64,000 nucleotides of DNA, taken from assembly GCA_030770535.1 (NCBI GenBank), contig JASVEC010000001.1:2294001-2358000 (forward strand). The letters are read 5' to 3'. Shown in pieces: positions 22,581-34,298 of the stretch. The DNA is from Batkoa obscura. Its lineage: Eukaryota > Entomophthoromycota > Entomophthoromycetes > Entomophthorales > Batkoaceae. Position numbers and translations under genes: made by a program. Within the stretch, counting starts at the first letter, position 1. Every line of letters begins with the position of its first letter. Below the pieces are notes generated by a model that had not been told where the DNA came from, ran no database searches, and saw only the letters and a list, made by a program, of their open reading frames with translations.

Positions 22581-25450
22581 ATGAAGAATAATTTCAAAGG
22601 CAACTTACCAGTGGATGCGTTATTTCAATTAGACGCCTCTTACTCATTTCCTTCTATATTGCCAAAAATAAACCCAGATAATGAGAGCATGCAACCTTCT
22701 CAGCAAGATCCTTATTCTAAAAGTAGCGAAATCGAAAGCGGTAAATTCAATACAACGTCAAAAACATCATTCAACTACCCTTCTATTGAACCTTTAAAAA
22801 CTTTAAATTCATTAAACAATTTTGATGCATTTGAAAGGTTGGCGATGGAAAGTCCAATGCCTATAGTAAGCCTTATTTTTGGATGTTTTGAAAGAAGTTA
22901 AATTTTTTAGATGGTTAGGAATACATATGAAACATTTGAAAGAAGCGTAGAGCCATTGAATATAGTAAGCTGGATTAGTCAATTTATTATATATATTTAT
23001 GGTTGTTTAGAGGAAAATACGAATGAATAAAGAGAAGCAGAGTTCATCAAGCATGAATATAAGTAATTCAAGTTCTAATTTAAGCAAATATCCATCGATT
23101 GAAGAAAATGACTGGAGTAATGTTGACAAGCCAATTGAGTCATCAAAAAAGGATACAATAGATATTTTGAAGAAGTACAACTTAAATATGAGTGAGGAAA
23201 AAAGTAAAGGGATAAGCTTAAATATTGGCATGGGTTTATTACATTCAGTTATAAATAAGGATCAACAATTGACGATGAAACCAGATATAACACTAAATAA
23301 AGAGAGTAGTGTGATGACCAAAGAGGGCCCATTTTTAAATAAAGATAAAAGGACTATATCAAAAGAGAAGATTACATCAAATAAAGGTGAAAAATTGTCA
23401 AAAAAAGAGCATACTTCATTACTTAAAAACAAAAAAGAGGCAATAATAGGAAATACACCATTGAGTAAGGATACAAATATGGCACCAAAAGAGAATATTG
23501 CTATAAATACAGGTAAAAGAGTATTAAAAAAAGAACATACAATTTTAAACAAAGAAATCCCAGAAAATTTACCAGCGTCCAATTTGAGCAATGTAAATAA
23601 ATATTCAAACAAAGTAAATACAAAGTCAGGTACAGGGCGATCTAATAGTTCGGATAAAAAAATTCAAGTCGAGATAAAACATACAAATAAAAGGCATATT
23701 TTAAAGCCTATGATAGCTAAAATTCCTGAAATCAAAGAAGACTTTGATTCATTCAAATTAAATTTAGTTGATGACTCAGGTTAGTGTTATCAACATTTAT
23801 ACATTTTGAAGATTAATTATTTTAGATGATGATTTTGTCAATTCAAATAAGAACATCAAATTGAAACCAACTCAATTAAATACTAAAAAAACAGCATCCT
23901 CTTTAACTAATAGTACTTATATTATTTTTTGTAATATCAATCTAATTATATATCATAGATTTGGTTAAGACAAATAAGAAACCAGGTGTAAGGGTAGCTA
24001 ATAATCAAAATGAATCAAAGCAAAATGAGATAAAGCCCAAAAATAAAAGACACTGTTTAAAGCCCATGATAGCTAAAGTTACCAATCCTGGAGAAGACTT
24101 TAACTTGAATGAATTGAATCTAGGTGATAATTTTACCAATTTAAATGATGATACACAATCAGAATCGCCTCAATTAAATGGTAAGAAACCAGCATCTCTT
24201 TCAAATAGTAATGGTCATTTTACATGTCATAATATTATACTAACTATATTATAGAATCAAACAAAACAAAGTTTGCTGAAAAAGATGAAAATACAACAAA
24301 TAATTTACTGACTAATGATAGTAATACATTTTAAAAATAATAGTTACATACTAATTTATTTATAGTCAACTCAACCAAACGTAATTTAAAATTACAAGAA
24401 TTGATTGAAAAACAAAAAAATGACAAAGAATCAGGAAATATAAGAAGAACAAGATCAGGTAGGGCTGTTATAAAGCCATTAGAATATTGGAAAAATGAAG
24501 AAAAAGAACTACCAAAAGCTATATCTTTAAAATTTTCTTGGGGAGGAAATAAAGTTTGTATTTGTAAGCTACTCAAGTTATAAAAGGGAAATAGTTAATT
24601 GGTTTATTAGTAAATGAGGCGAATAATACTATGGAGGCAAGGAATGCTAGGAAAAGACGCTCTAGAAGTAAAAAAGATCAAGGTTTTTTGGAAGATTCAA
24701 CTATTACTCAAAAACCAGTGCTGAGAGAAGTAAATTCTAACATCTCAATTCAGACTATATTAATGTTATTTTAGACAAGAGTCCACAATAATAAAGGCAT
24801 GAAAAGAAAAAAAGAAGGTAAAATTAATTTGAGCTTTAATTCTATAAATATCCAACAGTCTTTAGAGCCTGATGTTATATCTCCAAAGGATAAGAAAGTG
24901 ACTACAAAGAAGCCTAAAGCTGCTAAGGTACTTCATTTATATCATCATAAACTCAACTTTTACTAATTATGGATATACAAGAAAACAAACAAGATTGATT
25001 TAAGTGTGAATAAAAAAGAACTATACAATCAGACATCGAATGTAAAAAATGCCAAAGTAAGTACGATTTTAATTTAACTTGGTATTAGTTAATATCAAAA
25101 TAGCAAAATGGGATATTAAAAGAAACACAAAAAATAATAAAAGAACAAGGTGCTCCTAGCGGCAATAAAGGAATCACATATATAGAACGATATAAAAAAG
25201 CATTGGAAGCAGAAGATGTAAGTTTAATTTATATATATTAGAAGTTCTATTTAAACTTTAAAAACTTTAGAATGAAACAGTTATACCAAGGGGTAAAAAA
25301 GTGTATCAAAACGCAAATACCATGTTAAATAAGGCACTAAAAGGGGAAGTCAATTATCTATTTGAAGGTAAAGTAGTAGATTCTGAAGTTGATAATTCGA
25401 TAGATCAAAAGGCTTTATCAGAATTTGATATTTATGAAATGTCAGAGTAG
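22581..25450 (+). CDS. Lysine-rich protein with a CENP-C-like motif (putative kinetochore/centromere protein)
   Basis: Multi-exon gene of about ten exons in a consistent frame. Most of the protein is Lys/Ser/Asn-rich and probably disordered. The one recognisable motif, at about 24433-24500, is NIRRTRSGRAVIKPLEYWKN. It is very close to the vertebrate CENP-C motif (RRTKRTRLKPLEYW), which contacts the CENP-A nucleosome, and it also fits the CENPC-k motif of KNL2/M18BP1 proteins. Two similar internal blocks read HILKPMIAKIPEIKEDF (from about 23694) and HCLKPMIAKVTNPGEDF (from about 24051), an apparent duplication. The C-terminal exons contain NKGITYIERYKKALEAED and end FDIYEMSE at 25448-25450. 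No cupin fold is visible at the end, unlike typical CENP-C/Mif2. So the motif is seen; the kinetochore role is inferred. Exon borders near 24550-24660 are the least certain. Confidence 0.55.
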
Positions 25451-27192
25451 TTAGTTTGCCAATTTGTTGGCTGTGAGAGGCTTTTTGCTATTTGGAGTTG
25501 ATGAATCAAATGATTGGAAGTTGACATGCGATTACGGTTAACAAGTAGCATTATTGGGTTGAGTTCTGTTTATATTGACTTAAATAGACGTATTTATTAT
25601 CTTTTTGTCTAAATTGTAATTAAAGGTTACTATAAATGTTTTAACTGAAAATTAAAACTATTATTATTTTAAATTATTAACGTTAAATATGTTCTCCAAA
25701 TTGAATATTTAAGACATGTTCTTGAACTTTAAAAAGAGTCTCTTGAATAAGTTAATAACATCAAAAGCTGAAACTATTAAAATGTTTAAAAACCAACCTA
25801 TTATTTTAAAAATAAATTAAAATTATATTTATAAACGAAATTAACAAGGATAATACCCTGTTGTTTCTAGAATATTAAATGTATCATTTTTCTTGATAGA
25901 AACAATTTTTATTTTTATTTTTATTTTAAACTAAACTAAGAAATTCTTTAATTAATAGAAATTGAAGTTTTTGAGTTGATGTCAAAGCTCAAGCAGTTTA
26001 CTCAATTACTAGCAATTATAAATAATGTTATTAACAATTGGGCAGATTGATTGTATCCTAACACTAGCTATAAAGTTTCGATTTATGTAACAATTTTAGT
26101 AATAAAACTAAAACCTAGTTTCAGAGTCAATTGTAACTGTTGCAACCCTTTTGGGGTCTAGTTAATTTCTCATTTAAGAAAAAATATATATTGGAATTAT
26201 GCTTGATATAATGATCATACTTTAAAATAGTAAATATAATTTAATTATAAAAAATCGCCAAAAAAAGTCAAAACAATTCGTCACTAAATAAATACTCCTT
26301 AAAAATGGGTCAATCTTAGGTTAAGGTGAGTGCTTGTTTTATGAATATTTAGTTCTTGCCATGGAATCTTCTTTAACCATCTTATCATGTCATATAGTTT
26401 TTATAATTTGTATTAAATAGCCTCTAAAGTCAAAGAATTTGTATAATAAAGTTTGAAAAATTCAATAAAAATATTTATCAATTTCTTTTTAGAAGAATTA
26501 AATATTAAAGAAGTTAATAAGCCAAATATAGGCACCTCAAACATTAAGCTGCCAAACTTTGCTGACCTTTGTCTAATTAATTAATACTAATTTCAATCTC
26601 TAAAAAAAGCTATTCATGGTAGTCAATTCTGTCATTTTCATTTATTAATAGTCCTAGTCAAGTGGTGACCTTTTTATAGCCAATAAATACTTTGGAAGCT
26701 TAACAATGGCATTGAAATTTGTTAAAAAAAGGCTTATCAAAAAAGAAATTTCTAAAGCTATTGTAGTTCTATTACGACTTAAGTAAATGTTCATTTAGTA
26801 TAAAGTTTGTATAATTAGTTAAAATTTAAAGACCACACTTCAAAAAAATCAAATAAATAACTGGCTATAAAAATAGCAGCAAACTGAGTTACAATAGAGA
26901 TATAACAGCCGTAGGAAACTGGCTTTTAAAAGATTTCATGGAAGATAGGCCAAATTTCATTGGCTTTGATTTCTGTATTGAGGATGGAGAAGAAGCTTGA
27001 ATAAGTGGGGTTCAAGGAAATTAAATAAACTAAGAGATAAAAATAAAAGAATCATAATGGCAATGATCAAATAGATTTAAAAAAATAGTTTAAAATCAAT
27101 TAATTTAATCTTTTGTTTTTTGTTTATTTATTTGTTAGATTATTAGTTTTTCAATATTTCAATCTTTTTTTATATAAAATTCGATATATATT
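25451..27192. other. Spacer before NIPA-like gene
   Basis: About 1.7 kb, AT-rich. A 45-codon open stretch near 26865-27000, without an ATG at its head, reads NWLLKDFMEDRPNFIGFDF; it has no family I know and may be chance or a relic. ATTGG at 26959-26963 lies about 230 bp before the next start. Confidence 0.45.
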
Positions 27193-28503
27193 ATGGAAGA
27201 CAAATACATTGGTTTAATACTAGCTTTAGTTTCAAGTTGTATGATTGGTATATCTTTTGTAGTCACTAAGATGGGGTTGATTGATTCAACACAGAACGGT
27301 ACTTTATAAAACATTATAAATTATCTTTGTTAAATAGACTTTCTATTAGGCGGTGACGCTCATGCTTATTCTTATTTAAAAAATGGTATTTGGTGGATTG
27401 GCCTATCAACAAGTAAATGACACTTGTATTAGTAAAATCACAATATTAACTTTATTCTGTAGTGGCTTTTGGTGAAGTAGCAAATTTTGCTGCTTATTCA
27501 TTTGCACCCGCTATATTAGTAACTCCCTTAGGAGCATTAAGTGTGATTATTGGGTAAGATAACATAATTCTATCTATACAAAAAACTAAGCATTACTTTT
27601 CAAAAAGCGCTATTTTAGCTTCTGTAATATTAAAAGAAAAATTAGATAGTACTGGTAAAGTAGGTTGTGCTTTATGTATCCTTGGTTCTATTATTATTGT
27701 GTTACATGCCCCTAAAGATAAAACAATTCAAGACATTAATGAAATTGTGGCTTATGCTGTGCATCCTGGTAACTTTTGTTGTTAATCTATAGTCTATTTT
27801 TTATTAATTGTTTATTTTTTAGCCTTTGTTACTTATTCATTATTAGTACTTGCTTTTTGTTTAGTTATGATCTATTATTATGGACCAAAATATGGAAAGA
27901 AATATCCCTTGGTTTATATTTCAATATGTTCATTAATAGGTTCCATTACTGTTATGGCATCCAAAGGGTTTGGTATTGCGTTAAAACTTACATTGTCTGG
28001 GAATAACCAATTATGGAACCCAGCTACTTATATCTTTGCTATTACTACTGGTTTATGTATTCTTACTCAAATGAATTATTTTAATAAGGCATTAGATACC
28101 TTTTCAACCAATGTAGTTACTCCCATTTATTATGTATTTTTTACAACAGCTACCTTAACTGCTTCAGTTATCTTCTTCAGAGGCTTCGAAGATGCTACCC
28201 CTGTTGAAGCGGTCTCTTTACTAATTGGTTTTTTAGTTATCTTTTCTGGTGTGTTTTTATTAAATGACACTAATAACTCGGATTATAATCCATTGACTAC
28301 ACCAGATACTTTAGAAAGAGAAAATTGTACACAGATTTATAGAAATGGTTCAGTACATGAAGAAGATCTTTATAAACCTTTTGATGAAGAAGGCCTAGGT
28401 TTGTCAGAAACTAATCATAGAAGAAGGTAATTGTTATGTTGTCACACAAATTATGAACGATACTAATTCATTTTATTTTAGTTCAATAAAATCATTGGCT
28501 TAA
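27193..28503 (+). CDS. NIPA-family magnesium transporter (DUF803)
   Basis: Multi-pass membrane protein of the NIPA family, whose animal members carry Mg2+ across plasma or endosomal membranes. From ATG 27193: [20 protein letters not shown] opens TM1, followed by FVVTKMGL. Later exons give [20 protein letters not shown] and [20 protein letters not shown], a hallmark of the family, then ILKEKL and [18 protein letters not shown]. The long exon from about 27820 gives [20 protein letters not shown], then [20 protein letters not shown] and [20 protein letters not shown], also hallmarks. About nine hydrophobic segments and a hydrophilic C-terminal tail. A last small exon gives SSIKSLA with stop TAA at 28501-28503. 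About six short introns. Fungal relatives are often annotated only as DUF803; actual transport specificity is inferred. Confidence 0.9.
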
Positions 28504-29315
28504 CAAGTGGTTAGTTATTAAGTAAGATATTAACGAATTAGGATGATAAAATTTGGCAAGCGATTTTAACTATATAACCATTTATTATAATATATATAAA
28601 ATATATTTATGTTATTAAATTTAAATTAATAAAATTATCAGGAATAAAGTGGAAGTTATTACTTTTAATTGTTTATACACTTTTAAACATAAGAACATTA
28701 ATTAGCTAGCTTATTTAATTATTCCAAAGTAACATTATGTAGATTAGCAGTATTATGTTATGGTGATTGATATAGTATTAACAAAGACTTAGATAAAAAT
28801 CTAATTGTGCTACTGAAAAAAGCTATCCATATTTATTTTTATTTTGTAAATCATCATACATCTACTTTTGTTTTAATAAATGTAATAGACATAGTTGCCA
28901 AGTAAAATTTTTATAATTTTAAGAATAAGGGTAATTATATTCTTAAAAACCAATTTTAATTGGATTATCATTAACTCTTTTTTATAAATTAAAATATGCA
29001 CATACGTAATTATTTCATTATTTTATTAATAGTTTTATTTTATATCAATCAAGCTATTATAGAAAAATACAAAATAAGACACTAAATAAACTTAAATTTA
29101 GAGTGTCTGAATAGTATGTGACATACTTTTTGAAGTATAGCATGCCATAAAACAAATTAATATAAAACCTTCAAACTAAGTAATTACTATCATGATTGGT
29201 GTTATTTTGAGTTGCTGACTAATTTTTTAGTTTCTAAAACTTGAATTTCATGTAATTTACTTTTATTTATAAAAATGCAATTTACAAATAAAAAATCCCT
29301 ACATTAATTAGATAT

Positions 29316-29413
29316 ATATGGAGATGTATTTTTGTTAAAAATTTTACCAACACTTTTCACTCAAATAACGCTTAAAAATGGAAAAAGTAATGAAGCTAAA
29401 AAACACCCCCATA
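29316..29413 (-). mobile_element. MITE-like element, copy 3
   Basis: About 98 bp from ATATGGAGATG to ACACCCCCATAT, with the shared core in reverse (CACTCAAATAACGCTTA, TGGAAAAAGTAATGAAG). It is opposite in orientation to copy 4, 137 bp away. Confidence 0.8.
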
Positions 29414-29550
29414 TTATTTTTACTCAAACACTATTTTAAAAAACTGAGCAACTTGAATATTGAAAATTAGCCAATCATATCGTCTTATTTGAGACACACT
29501 ATCTGGACATCCTAAGCTTAAGTTATAATTATTGCTTAAAGTCTAACATA

Positions 29551-29656
29551 ATATGGGGGTGTTTTTTTGGGTTCATCATTTTTTCCATCTTTTAAGCGCT
29601 ATTTAAGTAGAAAAACTATCACTAAAATTCTTGAATATAAAAATACAACCCCATAT
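29551..29656 (+). mobile_element. MITE-like element, copy 4
   Basis: About 106 bp, one of the best-kept copies: ATATGGGGGTGTTTTTTT at the left end, CATTTTTTCCATCTTTTAAG in the core, and AATACAACCCCATAT at the right end. The ends are perfect inverted repeats over ATATGGGG/CCCCATAT. Because the outer ATAT is itself palindromic, a TA target duplication is possible but cannot be proved from this copy. Confidence 0.85.
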
Positions 29657-30390
29657 ATTATTATTTTCAATATCTTTCGAAGGGTGTTAGTTCCTGAGTG
29701 CTTTGTTAACAAAACAGATTAAATAATTAATTTAATATATTACTACTTTATTAAACTTTTTAATTTATTTTGTATCGAAATCTCATAAATGCTCTTAGTT
29801 TTTTCACTAAAAAACTAATGATAGGGTATAGAATTAGATATAGCTTTATTTTTACATATGAGTAATATTTGGTGTTGAAATTAACTATACTTTAAAAAAA
29901 TAATAATACATATAAATTCTTTATAGACTTTTCTTACTTTTATTTAAACGCTTTCTTTATTAACAATATATGCTATTTAAATTCCCACAACTTTCATAGT
30001 AATTATTTTTTAATAAAAATTTATTTTTAAAACAAATCCTTGAAGCTTTACTTTATTGTTTTAAAATTAGAATTCACATTATAAAATAAAATTTTAACCT
30101 TTGAACAGACTATTGGCAAAAAATTGAAATTTCAATTAAAATGCTCAATTTTAATTAAAAGTCCATTTAACTAAAAAATCCACTGAAAAAGTATGTCCCT
30201 ACTATAATAATAATAATATTTAGCTCTCCCCTTAAAAAGTCCATAAATTCTCACTTCATACCAACTTCTGCTTCCAATCATTTAATTGGCGAAGCTCTCT
30301 ATCAAATTTCGGGAATATAATTGGTCAAAAGTTGGATCATATTTTCAGTAAAAAATAAAGAGTAAAAAAGAGCATTTCGTTTGTCTAACA

Positions 30391-31205
30391 ATGATGACGA
30401 ACAATCAAGCCAATACACCAGTTGAGAAAGAAGCCATAGATAAGAGCGTAGTAGTTGAAATTGGAGATGAAGAAAAAAGTGATAAAAATCAAGTTGAAGA
30501 AGGTGAAGAGGATGAAGAAGTTTATATAGTAGAAGCGATTTTGGAACATAAAAAGATTAAAAGGGTAAGGGTTCTGATATTAGTAAAAGGATTGAAGTTA
30601 AAAATTTAATAATAAAAGGGTGGATATCAATATTTAATAAAATGGCAAGGGTTTCCACATGAAGAAAATACTTGGGAGGACGAAGATAATATGTGAGTTG
30701 CTTTTAAAATGAAGATTAAAACGGAATCTAATATTCAAAAATAGTTTAAGTAAAGATTTACTTGACGATTATTGGAAAGGTAAAAATAAGGGCAAAGATA
30801 GTGGGTCTAAAACACAAATAAGTAAAAAGCGTAAAACAACGGTGGAAAATAAAGATAAAGACTTGGAAGAGAATGGGATTGAGCTTACTCACAATTATCC
30901 TCCAGAAGATCTAGAGGATTGGGAAAGTGAAGTAGTTGAAATTGAAACTATTGAACGTAATTCAAAAGGCGAGCTTATTGTTTATATAGTTTGGTAGGGC
31001 AACTAAGATTTATTTTCGATAAAATAATATGGTTATTAGGAAAAATGGATGTCATACTTCACATAACTCTAAAGTTGTTAATGAAAGGTGCCCTCAGAAG
31101 GTAAATATATAAATTTGCTAAGCTAAGGTCATTCTAATGTATTTTTAGATTATTGAGTTCTATCAAAATCACCTTAAGTTCCTTGATGAAGATCAAAAAA
31201 GCTGA
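30391..31205 (+). CDS. HP1-like heterochromatin protein (chromodomain plus chromoshadow domain)
   Basis: Reads H3K9 methylation and dimerises to compact heterochromatin. Residues about 1-42 are acidic (EEGEEDEE). The chromodomain runs EEVYIVEAILEHKKIKR, then across an intron GGYQYLIKWQGFPHEENTWE; cage aromatics Tyr, Trp and Phe are present. A Lys-rich hinge (KKRKTTVENKDKD) follows. The chromoshadow domain starts near LEDWESEVVEIETIERNSKG, continues ELIVYIVW (Trp codon split by an intron) and KNGCHTSHNSKVVNERCPQK, and ends IIEFYQNHLKFLDEDQKS, matching the family's CPQxVIxFYExHL helix. About 206 residues, typical HP1 size, with five exons. The same family includes S. pombe Swi6 and Chp2. Stop TGA at 31203-31205. 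ATG 30391 is followed by a second ATG, so the start could be one codon later. Confidence 0.92.
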
Positions 31206-31676
31206 AGCTTTAAATAGCTGAATCCATGCCAAAAGTTTCTTAATAAAATGCTATTGATCTCAGTAAATATTAAACATATATCTTCTTTTGATATTAAAAC
31301 ATACAGACTTTCAATTGTTAGTTTTCTTTCAATATAAATGCTCTTATAGGTGATTTTTTTATTTACAGGTAAGGTAGAATGAAACTTTTTGATGTTTGAA
31401 TGTGTTTTCATATTTTAGATTCTTTGGTTAAAGATGCGTGACTAGAAGGAAAGAAGCATCAAGTTTCTATTGCTGTACTCCTTCGTCTTAAGAAACTTAA
31501 ATACATTTATCTATATTAACTAAATTAATATAAGATTAATTATTACACTAATTAAAAAGTAAACTAAGATTAACCCAAACTTTTAATTTTAAATCACAAA
31601 CACTTAAAAAATTATTTAATTAAAAAATATCTTTATCTTTTATCTTTTACTTTAAATTAATCCTCCATCTTATCTA
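31206..31676. other. Convergent spacer, HP1 / YME1
   Basis: AT-rich 3'-to-3' spacer of about 470 bp. No feature supported. Confidence 0.5.
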
Positions 31677-34298
31677 TCACAGTCCAACATTCTTGCCTTT
31701 CATAGCATTAGCCATCTGCTCAGCACTTAACGTTTCAAACTCAATCAAGGCTGCTGCCAATCGATCTAGCTCCGATTTCTTAGTAGTTATAAGTGAAGTA
31801 GCCCTCATATAAGCATCCTAAAAATAAAATTAGTACATTAAATAATAGTATAGTGAACAACTTACATCCAATAGCTTACGCACTTGATTCTCTATCTCTA
31901 GCTTAGTTTCATGACTGAGTCGATCATAATCTCCAGAGTAATCCACTGGCCCGAGCTTAGTCCCCATGCCAAGCTCAATTACCATACGACGGGCAATTGA
32001 GGTGGCTTTCTGTAAATCGCTTTGTGCACCTGAAGTCACATTTTCTTCTCCATATAACACTTCTTCGGCTACTCTACCACCCATACAAACATCTAGCATT
32101 GCTTTAAGCTCTTTCTTCGTATAATTATCTTTATCCATTTCTGGAAGCTGCATCGTTACACCAAGGCTACGTCCCCTTGGGATGATAGTGGCTTTATGTA
32201 GTGGTAAAGCACCCGGGGTGTAATAAGCTACAAGCGCATGTCCTCCTTCATGATAAGCTGTTAACTTTTTACTTTCATCTGTTATTACTGCAGACTTCCT
32301 TTCAGCACCCATAATCATCCTATCCTTTGCTTCTTCAAAATGACTTAAGTTAACCACAGGTGAACTGGAGCGTGATGCTTGGATAGCAGCTAAATTAACT
32401 AAATTGGCCAATTCAGCACCTGAAAACCCAGGTGTGCCACGTGCAAGTGTACTTAAATCAACATCTAGATTGCATAATCAATATAATATTTAAAACAAAA
32501 ACATTTATTTACCTTGTCCAATTTGTATCTTCTTTGAATGAAGTTTCAAAACTTGAAGTCTACCCCTTACATCTGGTAATGGTACTTCTACATGACGATC
32601 AAATCGACCTGGACGAACTAAAGCTTTGTCCAAAAGTTCTGGGAAATTAGTAGCTGCTATAAATATAACCCCTTCTGTTTGCGAAAATCCATCCAAGTCC
32701 ACAAGCAATTGGTTTAATGTTTGCTTCATATATGCTTGGTCCTTAGGATTACGTTTGGCACCAATGGCATCCAATTCATCTATAAATACAATAGAAGGTG
32801 CTTTCTTTCTTGCAGCAGCAAAAAGTTCTCTGACTCTTCTTGCTCCAACACCCACATACATTTCATCAAACTCAGATCCAGACATGAAAAAAAATGGAAC
32901 TCCAGCTTCACCAGCCACGGCTCTAGCTAATAAAGTTTTACCTGTACCTGGTGGCCCAGTCAAAAGTACACCTTTTGGTAACTTACCCCCTAATTCATTA
33001 AACCTTGATGGGTCTTTTAAAAATTCGACAATTTCAATGAGTTCATCCTTTGCTTCATCAACACCCTGTACATCATTAAAGGTAACTGTACTTGTCATAT
33101 CTGGCTCAAATTCAGGTTGTATTTTAGGTGGGCTTTTTGCCAAACCTGAGTTTTCAAGTGCTAAACTTATGAAGGTAAGGATACAAAAGATATAAGTAAA
33201 TGTTAATCCAACGCTTTTAATTGCTTTCCACATAGAAACTGAACTAGCTATAAAAAACTGATTAGTAAATTTTAACAAAAAAATAAAAAATAATAATACA
33301 TTCATCAACAATCACATGTACTGGTTTATCTTTTGTTCCAGAAGAGGTAGATGTTGTATTATCAAATGTTGGTGTTGAAGGTTTCTTAAAAGTTTGAGTA
33401 AGGGTTGAATGTTCCATAGAACGGAAAAAAGGTTTTGTTTGAATTAATTTTAAAACTTTAGTAGCAATGGAATCCGTTTGATTATTTTTTATCAAAGCTG
33501 TTATATAGTATTGTAAACAATCTACATTAATCCCAAAATCATAATTTTCAAGTCGATTAATTAATATATTATAATACCCTCCTTTTAATAATTCCTATAA
33601 TAGTTTATTATTTTAATTATTGACTTTTACGCTAAGCTTACTTGATAAAAAGCAGCTTGTTTAACTGCATTTGTTGGATTTTCATTAGCCTCATCTTCTA
33701 AACTAGAAAGTCTTTTTTCAGTATTTGTTTTAAATGCAAAACCTCTACTTTCAATTCCTAAAAGATTTAACCAAAATCAACCATAACAAAAATTAAGCTT
33801 ACTGTTGAATCCTTTTAACAAATTTAACATAGATTGATTGGTTAAGGTTTTTCTTTTCGTGAAATCATTCTTAACTAATAATGGATTGAGTCTTAACTTC
33901 ATACTAGAAATGGAGCTTAAAATACCATGTGTTTGATAGTCTAAACTGTTGAAACTAGTTGGTAAAAAATGTAGACCAAACTTGGTTTTAAATGGTGGTA
34001 TTACTAAATCATTACTGTTACTTGTTAAACCGACTTCTATACCTGTCTTATGAAAATTTAGCTAAAGATTAGAATAAACTAAATTTCTTACCTTGTTTTC
34101 ATTTAGGCCGGTTCTAGGATCTTTCTTTATCTCTGACTCAGTTTGGCCAACCCCATGCTTCTTTTTTTGCCCAGTTGAATAGCTATTATACTTAACTCTA
34201 GAAGGCTGGATAACATTATTATTTAAAAAGGAAGAGATTTGACCAACTAAAATAGAGCCCTGTATAAAGAAAGGGTTCGTTAGCACCAATTTTATCAC
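31677..34298 (-). CDS. YME1: YME1, mitochondrial i-AAA protease (FtsH family)
   Basis: ATP-dependent zinc metalloprotease of the inner mitochondrial membrane facing the intermembrane space; degrades unfolded or surplus inner-membrane and IMS proteins. From ATG 34298 the N-terminus is basic and Ser/Asn-rich (mitochondrial presequence plus the poorly conserved N-domain, with [19 protein letters not shown] typical of Yme1). One hydrophobic segment follows ([20 protein letters not shown]). The AAA domain has [20 protein letters not shown], Walker A GPPGTGKT, Walker [12 protein letters not shown], the pore loop [32 protein letters not shown] and [15 protein letters not shown]. The peptidase domain has the zinc site [13 protein letters not shown] and the third ligand region [12 protein letters not shown]. 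It ends [15 protein letters not shown]. Six to seven introns. A single TM segment and the N-domain favour i-AAA over the two-TM m-AAA (Yta10/Yta12). Confidence 0.96.

Larger units (their letters stand above)
29316..29656. repeat. Inverted repeat formed by two opposed MITE copies
   Basis: Copies 3 and 4 face each other, giving two arms of about 100 bp around a 137-bp loop. A transcript across it could fold into a long imperfect hairpin. Confidence 0.75.
28504..30390. other. Spacer, NIPA-like gene to HP1, with a MITE pair
   Basis: About 1.9 kb, AT-rich. It contains two opposed MITE copies (29316-29413 and 29551-29656). CCAAT at 30274-30278 and ATTGG at 30285-30289 and 30320-30324 sit 70-115 bp before the HP1 start. 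No coding stretch seen. Confidence 0.6.

Noticed and set aside
26865-27000. 45-codon open stretch ending near 26999
   Set aside because: No ATG at its head and no known motif; could be chance.
32626-33195. Long plus-strand open frame over YME1
   Set aside because: Antisense shadow of the conserved AAA domain; no match to a family in its own frame.
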